Shown: one piece after another, positions 1-5,116 of the stretch | Numbering within the stretch: the first letter of the stretch is position 1 | Layout: each line of letters starts with the position of its first letter | Source of the DNA: Rhodothermaceae bacterium | GTDB lineage: Bacteria; Bacteroidota; Rhodothermia; Rhodothermales; Rubricoccaceae | Assembly: GCA_013003465.1 (NCBI GenBank) | Contig: JABDIZ010000005.1 | Location: 1-6,605 of the forward strand | DNA length: 6,605 bases | Direction of reading: 5' to 3' | Notes under the pieces: generated by a model | Database searches by the model: none | Told to the model about the DNA's origin: nothing | Seen by the model: the letters and a program-made list of their open reading frames with translations, nothing else | Position numbers and translations under genes: made by a program

Positions 1-23
1 TCTTCCCAATCCCCCCTGCCTCC
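1..23 (+). other. Pyrimidine-rich leader fragment before glnN
   Basis: These 23 bases are almost entirely C and T with no purine-rich ribosome binding site. They are the 3' end of the glnN leader. The promoter, if it is close, lies outside the window, so nothing can be said about nitrogen control of the gene. Confidence 0.4.
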
Positions 24-2189
24 ATGCCCGCCCCCTTCGCCCCCACCCGTATCAACGGCAACGGCCACCACAAAGCCCCGATGGATGTCGAGCAGATCTT
101 CGGCCAGAACACGTTCGGCCTCGCCGAGATGAAGGCGCGCCTGCCTCGGAGCGTCCACAAGCAATTGGTTGCTACGATTGAACAGGGCGAGCCGATCAAT
201 GTCGAGACCGCCGACGCGATTGCGCTGGCGATGAAGGAGTGGGCCGTCGAGCGCGGCGCGACGCACTACACGCACTGGTTCCAGCCGCTCACCGGTCGCA
301 CGGCCGAGAAGCATGACTCGTTCATCACGCCCAACGCGGGGGGCGGGGCCGTGGCCGAGTTCTCGGGCAAGAACCTCTTTCAGGGCGAGCCCGACGCCTC
401 CTCGTTCCCGAGCGGCGGCCTGCGCGCCACCTTCGAGGCGCGCGGCTACACGGCCTACGACCCCACGAGCCCCGCGTTCATCATCGAGCACAACAACGTC
501 GCCACGCTCTGCATCCCGACCGCCTTCGCGTCGTGGACCGGCGAGGCGCTCGATCACAAGATTCCGCTCCTCCGCTCAATGGAGGCGGTCAACAAGCAGG
601 CGCTTCGCGCGCTCAAGCTCTTCGGCGACGACAACGTGGGCCGCGTCACGGCGACGTGCGGCGCCGAGCAGGAGTACTTCCTCATCGACGAGTCCTTCTT
701 CCTCGAACGGCCCGACCTGCTCGTCGCTGGGCGCACGCTCCTCGGCGCGAAGCCGCCGCGCGGGCAGGAGATGGATGACCACTACTTCGGCTCCATCCCC
801 GAGCGCGTGATGGCGTTCATGAATGCCGTCGAGGAGGAACTCTACAAGCTCGGCGTGCCCGTGGCTACGCGGCACAACGAGGTGGCGCCCGGCCAGTACG
901 AGTTCGCGCCCATCTTCGAGAACGCCAACGTCGCTGCGGACCACCAGCAGCTCATGATGATGACGCTGCAGCGGATGGCACCGCGCTTCGGCCTCGCCTG
1001 CCTGCTCCACGAGAAGCCCTTCGCAGGCGTCAACGGCTCGGGCAAGCATGTCAACTTCTCGATGGGGACGGACACCGGGATGAACCTCCTCGATCCGGGC
1101 CACACGCCGCACGAGAACCTCCTCTTCCTGTTCTTCTGCACGGCCGTCATCCAGGCCGTCCACACGCACCAGGGCCTCCTCCGCGCGACCATTGCGAGCG
1201 CGGCCAACGACCACCGCCTCGGGGCCAATGAGGCGCCGCCCGCCATCCTCTCCATCTTCCTCGGCGACCAGCTTACCGATGTGTTCGAGCAGATCGCGGA
1301 AAGTGGGAAGGCGTCGTCGTCGAAGCAGAGCGGCTTCCTCGGGCTCGGCACGCCGGTGCTGCCCCACCTGCCGCGCCACGCGGGCGACCGCAACCGGACC
1401 TCGCCGTTTGCCTTCACCGGCAACAAGTTCGAGTTCCGCGCCGTCGGCTCCTCGCAGAGCGTGAGCCTGCCACTGACCGTCCTCAACACGACCGTGGCTG
1501 AGGCCATCGATGACCTGGCGACCAGGCTCGAAAAGGCACTCGGTAAGAAGCGCTCGAAGAAGGCAGTGGAGAACGCTCTCCGCGATGTGATCGCCGAGTC
1601 CATCCGCGCGCACAAAGCCATCGTCTTCAACGGCGATGGCTACTCCGACGAATGGCACACCGAGGCTGAGGAGCGCGGCCTGCTCAACCTCAAGACGACG
1701 GCCGCGGCGCTGCCGCAGCTTACCGCCGCGAGCACCGTTCAGGCGTTCGAGACCTACGAAGTGCTCTCCGAGGCCGAACTGGAAAGCCGCGAGGAGGTGC
1801 TGACCGAGCAGTACGTGATGACGATCAACATCGAGGCCGCCACGACAGAGAACATGGCGACGACACTCGTGCTGCCTGCGGCCGTTCGCTACCTCAACGA
1901 ACTCGGGGAGGCCGCCGAGGCCCTGGACGATCTCGACCTCGACATGTCGGGCACGAAGAAGATCGCCGCCGCCGTGGTGGAGCAGGTGAACGCCCTCCAG
2001 AAGGCCGCCGGGGCGCTAAGCAAGGCGCGCGCTGCCGCGCACAAAGCCAAGGACGAAGCCAAGGCGATGCAGACCAAGGTCATCCCCGCGATGGCCACCG
2101 TCCGCACGGCCTGCGATGCGCTCGAACGGCTCGTGCCCGCCGACCTCTGGCCGCTGCCCACCTACCGCGACATGCTGTTCGTGAAATGA
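24..2189 (+). CDS. glnN: Type III glutamine synthetase (GSIII), complete
   Basis: This 721-residue protein is a cytoplasmic enzyme that makes glutamine from glutamate, ammonia and ATP. The length is normal for GSIII, which is much longer than GSI or GSII. The GSIII-specific N-terminal region includes HYTHWFQPLTG (81-91) and TAEKHD (93-98). The catalytic part follows: a metal-binding ExE pair (E215, E217) in GAEQEYF, E286 and E293 in NEVAPGQYEF, the ammonia/ATP-side NGSGKH loop (337-342), R456/R458 in DRNRTSPFAF, and KFEFR (E470, R472). By analogy with GSI these match the metal and substrate ligands, so the enzyme looks active. An Ala-rich helical stretch (about 640-690) leads to the family-typical C-terminal LWPLPTYRDMLF. 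The ATG at 24 is chosen because it gives family length; the frame stays open to the window edge but has no earlier ATG, GTG or TTG. No Shine-Dalgarno site is seen, as is usual in Bacteroidota. No PII or ammonium transporter gene is adjacent in this window. Confidence 0.97.
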   Translation: MPAPFAPTRINGNGHHKAPMDVEQIFGQNTFGLAEMKARLPRSVHKQLVATIEQGEPINVETADAIALAMKEWAVERGATHYTHWFQPLTGRTAEKHDSFITPNAGGGAVAEFSGKNLFQGEPDASSFPSGGLRATFEARGYTAYDPTSPAFIIEHNNVATLCIPTAFASWTGEALDHKIPLLRSMEAVNKQALRALKLFGDDNVGRVTATCGAEQEYFLIDESFFLERPDLLVAGRTLLGAKPPRGQEMDDHYFGSIPERVMAFMNAVEEELYKLGVPVATRHNEVAPGQYEFAPIFENANVAADHQQLMMMTLQRMAPRFGLACLLHEKPFAGVNGSGKHVNFSMGTDTGMNLLDPGHTPHENLLFLFFCTAVIQAVHTHQGLLRATIASAANDHRLGANEAPPAILSIFLGDQLTDVFEQIAESGKASSSKQSGFLGLGTPVLPHLPRHAGDRNRTSPFAFTGNKFEFRAVGSSQSVSLPLTVLNTTVAEAIDDLATRLEKALGKKRSKKAVENALRDVIAESIRAHKAIVFNGDGYSDEWHTEAEERGLLNLKTTAAALPQLTAASTVQAFETYEVLSEAELESREEVLTEQYVMTINIEAATTENMATTLVLPAAVRYLNELGEAAEALDDLDLDMSGTKKIAAAVVEQVNALQKAAGALSKARAAAHKAKDEAKAMQTKVIPAMATVRTACDALERLVPADLWPLPTYRDMLFVK

Positions 2190-2226
2190 TCGCCGAGGTC
2201 TGAGGACCGACGGCCGCTGAAGAGAC

Positions 2227-2270
2227 CAGCGCCCGTCCTGGCTTTGTGCCAGGGTGGGCGCTGTTGTTTA
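2227..2270 (+). terminator. Intrinsic-type terminator after glnN, at a convergent gene junction
   Basis: The arms 2227-2242 and 2248-2263 form a 16-pair stem closed by a 5-base loop (TTTGT) and followed by the T-rich run TTGTTTA (2264-2270). In plus-strand RNA all 16 positions pair, two of them as adjacent G-U/U-G wobbles (2235-2255 and 2236-2254). In minus-strand RNA those two become A/C mismatches and the bases beyond the hairpin are not T-rich. The structure is therefore best suited to stop glnN transcripts. It begins 5 bases past the stop codon of the convergent minus-strand gene and could also act, more weakly, for that gene. The T-run overlaps that gene's TAA stop (2268-2270). Confidence 0.8.
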
Positions 2271-5048
2271 TCGCAGTACCAGTACGCGGCGCGACTGGGT
2301 AAATCCATCCCCTGTGGTCATCCGCACGAGATACGTGCCCGAGGGCAGCCCTCGCCCGTCGAGAAGCGCCTGGTATTGTCCCGCCGCTCGCCATCCATCT
2401 ACGAGCACCGCCAACTCCCGACCCAGCAGGTCATACACCGCCAGCCGCATGTGGTCTGCCTCCGCCATCTCGAAGGGCACGACAGCCTGCGAAGTGAACG
2501 GATTCGGGTAGGCGGCATGGAGCGCGAACGTGTTGGGGAGCGCCCCGCCCGGTTCACTGCCGACCGTCACGGCCGTCACCGTAGCAATGACTTCCGTGGC
2601 GGTGTAGCTCACGTCGAGTGCGACATCTGGCGGTTCTTCGACCGTGTCAAACGTGCCCGTAACCGAGGCCGCCGTCAACAGCGTATACGCCTCGCCGACC
2701 ATCGGGGTGTAGCCTTCCAGGCGCTGTAGGCGGAGTAGGCCCCCGAGCACTGCGTCGCCCGTAACAGCCAGTTGATCGTGGCCCGCGCCCGGTGCGGCGC
2801 CGCGGAACTCGATCTCCAGCGCACCCTCGGAGGCCTGCGTGTAGGCATCGGTTAGTGCAAATACACCGGCCGTGTCGATTCCGCCGGGGGCGAGCGTACC
2901 GGCGTTGGTGATGGGGAGGGCGAGGGCGCCGTCGCCGCCGAGCGTGCCGCCCTCGCCGAGCACGAGGGCCTCGGCTTCGAGTGTGGCCCCGGGGAACAGC
3001 ATCAGGGTGGAAGCAAACACTTGACTTCCCCCGGAGCGGAGCGCCGCCCCATCGCCCTGTAGCAGATCGGGGCAGTTCTCGGTCAGGAGGGAGATGGTCA
3101 CATCTCCGCCAAGCACGCCCTGGGTGCCGATATTCCAGATGACATCGTCGTGGAGGCAGAGCACGCTGCCACTCAGGAGGGTGACCAGTGCGGCACCGTC
3201 CAGGCCTACGTCGAACGCGCCGGTGATTTCCCAGCGCGAGCCCGCACCCTCTAGGAGCGCCGTGCCCAGGCTGCCCTGCTCGCGGCCGAGCACGACATCG
3301 GTGCTGAAGAGCGTGGCTCCCTCGGTCACGTCGAGCCCGCCGGTGCCCTGGTCCCCGACGACCAGGGGGCCGTGCGTCGTGCCGGAGGCGCCCTCGCCGG
3401 TGAGGGCGAGCAGGCCATTGCCCGTGGGCTCGCTGCCCACGGTGAGCGTGCCGAAGACCGAGAGCAGCCCTCCGCCCTCGACGGTGAGCGTGCCGGTGCC
3501 GGCGTCGCCGACGGCGGTCCCCAGGACGCCCTCGGGGACCTGGAGCACGCCACTGTGGACGCTGACAATGCCCGTGCTCTCCTCCTCGAAGCCGACGACG
3601 AGCCCGCTCTCGATGGTCGCGGTTCCTGTCAATCCGAAGGAGCCCGTGCCGCCCCACCCGACGACCAGGGCACCATCGACGGACAACGTCGTGGGCGTCC
3701 CCGTATCTCCCACGATCAAGGAGCCGGCCTCGCCCGCCGCCCGGGCGATGGCGCTCGGGCCCGTCGCCAGCGCGCCGCCCGAAGTGAAGAGGTGCGCCCC
3801 GTTCCCCCCGGCCCCGACGCTGAGGTCCTCGAGGACGGAGTAGGTGGCGCTGCCGAGGTCGAGCTCGACGGTGCTCTCGTCGACCGCGAGCGAGCGGGTA
3901 GTCTGGTCCTGAACGAACGTGACGGTGTAGGGATCGAGGCTCGGCGCATCGAAGCGGATGCTGTGCTGCTCGCCGGGGATGTCGTCAAGGGACCAGCGGA
4001 AGGGCTCGTTGAAGAAGCCCGAGACGGGATCGAGCCAGCGTGTGGACAGCACGACGCGCCACGCCTCAGCCGTCCCGCCGGGGCTGCGCCCAAAGCCGGT
4101 AATGACCGAGCCGTCGGCTGATAGGCCCGTCGCGGAGGTGAGCGTCCATCCTGTCAGATCGAGGCCGTAGTCCTCTTCGAGGACGGTGCTGAGCGCACGC
4201 ATCCCGCCCTCTTCCGTCCAGATGAAGGCTGTTCCGCTGTTGGTGCCGACCACGACGGTCCCATCGGCTGAAACACTGCTGGCCAGACTACCTGCGCCCC
4301 CGAGCCCCTGCATCCCCCCCGCTTCCGTCCAGCGAAAGGCCTCGGATCCCCCTGCGCCAAAGCTGTTGCCAACGATGACCGAGCCGTCGGCGGACACGTC
4401 CAAAGCCCACGCCATGGTATCCGCCGGAAGCATTCCGAGGGCCTCCATGCCGCCCGCTGCGGTCCAGCGAAACGCCTCGCGTCCACTGGCGCTACGCCCC
4501 TGGCCGACGATGACGCTACCGTCCGCCGAAATTCCAAAGGCTGTGCTTTGGATTCTCTCGCCGTCGAGATCGCCGAGGCCTTCCATACCGCCCGCCGCGG
4601 TCCAGCGAAAGGCTTCGACTCGGACCGTGTCCGCACTCTGGCCGACGACCACGTTCCCGTCGTCTGAGACGTCGAACGATCGGCTAAACGTGTCTCCGCT
4701 GTGGATGAAGCCGAGGCCTTCCATCCCACCAGCCTCGGTCCAGCGAAACGCCCCAACGCTGCTGAGACCGACTACCACAGAACCGTCGGCCGACACTCCC
4801 TCCGCATAGCTCGAAAGGCCCCCTGGGGTTCCGAGGCCGACCATCCCCCCGCCCGCCGTCCACCGGAAGGCCTCGGTCTGGCCCTCGCTGTTCACCCCCC
4901 AACCGACGACGGTCGATCCATCAGCTGAGATGCCCGTCGCTAAGGTCCCTGAGGATGCACCGGGGAGAAGGCCTAGCCCCTGGAACGACTGGGCGTGGAG
5001 GATCGTGGTCGTGAGTCCAAAGAGGAGGGTCAGAGAGAGCAAGCGCAT
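2268..5048 (-). CDS. Secreted HAF-repeat / beta-helix mosaic protein with T9SS type A sorting domain
   Basis: This 926-residue protein is exported and probably surface-attached or released; its function is unknown. Residues 1-20 are a Sec signal peptide. Residues 25-334 hold seven HAF-family extracellular repeats (core SADGSxVVG ... AFRWTxxGGM). Residues about 335-400 form a Trp-rich linker like the entry segment of autotransporter-type passengers. Residues about 409-635 hold some nine repeats with the pattern LxVGxxGTGxLxVxxG, resembling T5SS/PEP-CTERM-associated repeats and probably a beta-helix. Residues about 700-805 contain NAGTLAPGG, a Y-Q-L-E-I strand, DQLAVTG and GYTPMVGEAYTLL, a pattern common in autotransporter-like passengers. 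Residues 838-926 are a T9SS sorting domain ending in LVLR. The only two mature cysteines are C631 and C659. The ATG at 5048 is chosen because it gives a clean signal peptide; a GTG at 5108 would add 20 unsuitable residues. No Shine-Dalgarno site is visible. The gene lies 56 bases downstream of another T9SS-sorted gene on the same strand. Confidence 0.9.
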   Translation of the reverse strand: MRLLSLTLLFGLTTTILHAQSFQGLGLLPGASSGTLATGISADGSTVVGWGVNSEGQTEAFRWTAGGGMVGLGTPGGLSSYAEGVSADGSVVVGLSSVGAFRWTEAGGMEGLGFIHSGDTFSRSFDVSDDGNVVVGQSADTVRVEAFRWTAAGGMEGLGDLDGERIQSTAFGISADGSVIVGQGRSASGREAFRWTAAGGMEALGMLPADTMAWALDVSADGSVIVGNSFGAGGSEAFRWTEAGGMQGLGGAGSLASSVSADGTVVVGTNSGTAFIWTEEGGMRALSTVLEEDYGLDLTGWTLTSATGLSADGSVITGFGRSPGGTAEAWRVVLSTRWLDPVSGFFNEPFRWSLDDIPGEQHSIRFDAPSLDPYTVTFVQDQTTRSLAVDESTVELDLGSATYSVLEDLSVGAGGNGAHLFTSGGALATGPSAIARAAGEAGSLIVGDTGTPTTLSVDGALVVGWGGTGSFGLTGTATIESGLVVGFEEESTGIVSVHSGVLQVPEGVLGTAVGDAGTGTLTVEGGGLLSVFGTLTVGSEPTGNGLLALTGEGASGTTHGPLVVGDQGTGGLDVTEGATLFSTDVVLGREQGSLGTALLEGAGSRWEITGAFDVGLDGAALVTLLSGSVLCLHDDVIWNIGTQGVLGGDVTISLLTENCPDLLQGDGAALRSGGSQVFASTLMLFPGATLEAEALVLGEGGTLGGDGALALPITNAGTLAPGGIDTAGVFALTDAYTQASEGALEIEFRGAAPGAGHDQLAVTGDAVLGGLLRLQRLEGYTPMVGEAYTLLTAASVTGTFDTVEEPPDVALDVSYTATEVIATVTAVTVGSEPGGALPNTFALHAAYPNPFTSQAVVPFEMAEADHMRLAVYDLLGRELAVLVDGWRAAGQYQALLDGRGLPSGTYLVRMTTGDGFTQSRRVLVLR
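2271..2537 (-). other. T9SS type A sorting domain of the HAF-repeat protein
   Basis: Residues 838-926 contain the hallmarks of the type IX secretion C-terminal domain: YPNPF near its start, RLAVYDLLGRE in the middle, LPSGTYLVRM, and a basic end RRVLVLR. In Bacteroidota this domain targets Sec-exported proteins through the T9SS outer-membrane channel and is then usually removed as the protein is attached to the surface or released. The linker before it (VGSEPGGALP) nearly matches that of the neighbouring gene. Confidence 0.92.
3144..3824 (-). repeat. About nine T5SS/PEP-CTERM-type beta-helix repeats
   Basis: Residues about 409-635 repeat a 17-35 residue unit with a strand LxVG, a turn such as DxGTG, and a second strand LxVxxGxxL. 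Clear copies start near residues 444, 461, 483, 508, 535, 562, 585 and 612. The segment GAGSRWEITGAFDVG (601-615) is especially like the GAGSxW...G.L.VG units of T5SS/PEP-CTERM-associated repeats. Such repeats are expected to stack as a right-handed beta-helix. The family name rests on motif recognition, not on a profile search. Confidence 0.7.
4047..4976 (-). repeat. Seven HAF-family protein repeats
   Basis: Protein repeats begin at about residues 25, 72, 112, 158, 204, 249 and 286 and are 37-49 residues long. Each has a variable strand, the core (I/V)SADGS-VVG, then AFRWT and a GGM turn. The third copy has SDDGNVVVG, the sixth has FIWT for FRWT, and the seventh ends AWRVVL, as expected for a closing copy. 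At DNA level the copies keep near-identical blocks such as GCGGTCCAGCGAAA (near 4459 and 4599). HAF repeats are a known extracellular repeat class of undefined function. A closed propeller of seven blades is my inference from the number and length. Confidence 0.85.
4989..5048 (-). other. Signal peptide coding segment of the HAF-repeat protein
   Basis: Residues 1-20 start Met-Arg, followed by a Leu-rich hydrophobic core (LLSLTLLFGL) and a C-region TTTILHAQ. Cleavage is most likely after Ala19, leaving an N-terminal Gln, a common arrangement in Bacteroidota exported proteins. This directs Sec export, a prerequisite for T9SS passage. It also fixes the start codon at 5048. Confidence 0.85.
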
Positions 5049-5104
5049 GAGTCTATGAGGTTGTAGGCTTGAGTATCTAGTTGGCCGATCACCGCAGCAG
5101 CCGA
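5049..5104 (-). other. Short gap between two co-directional secreted-protein genes
   Basis: These 56 bases contain no clear Bacteroidota promoter (no TAnnTTTG box with an upstream TTG at a suitable distance), no terminator hairpin and no Shine-Dalgarno-like site. The part next to the upstream gene is the second copy of a 16-base duplication. The simplest reading is that the HAF-repeat gene is read from the transcript of the upstream gene. Confidence 0.5.
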
Positions 5105-5116
5105 TCACCGCAGCAG
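5085..5116. repeat. Perfect 16-base tandem duplication across a stop codon
   Basis: The plus-strand unit CCGATCACCGCAGCAG occurs at 5085-5100 and again directly at 5101-5116, with no mismatch. Read on the minus strand, the copy at 5101-5116 encodes the final Leu-Leu-Arg and the TGA stop of the delta-60 repeat gene plus the next bases; the copy at 5085-5100 lies past the stop, out of frame. A slippage event that left the protein end unchanged is the likely origin. Confidence 0.95.

Noticed and set aside
842..1630. Second minus-strand open frame (262 codons) inside glnN
   Set aside because: It overlaps the previous frame and glnN, has no motif, and has composition typical of a GC-rich shadow frame.
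576..1658. Long minus-strand open frame (360 codons) inside glnN
   Set aside because: It lies antisense to a clearly coding, conserved gene. Its product is low-complexity (runs of Glu, Val and Arg) with no recognisable domain. Such frames are expected opposite GC-rich codons.
2244..2729. Plus-strand open frames downstream of glnN
   Set aside because: They start inside the terminator hairpin and run antisense to the T9SS domain, giving Arg-rich sequence with no motif.
3094..4121. Plus-strand and alternate minus-strand frames of about 250-336 codons over the beta-helix repeats
   Set aside because: Pro/Ser/Arg-rich translations mirror the repeat periodicity of the real frame, which has a signal peptide, repeats and a sorting domain.
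5049..5104. Possible promoter for the HAF-repeat gene
   Set aside because: TAGATAC on the minus strand resembles part of a -7 box but lacks the TTTG end, and no TTG lies at the right distance upstream.
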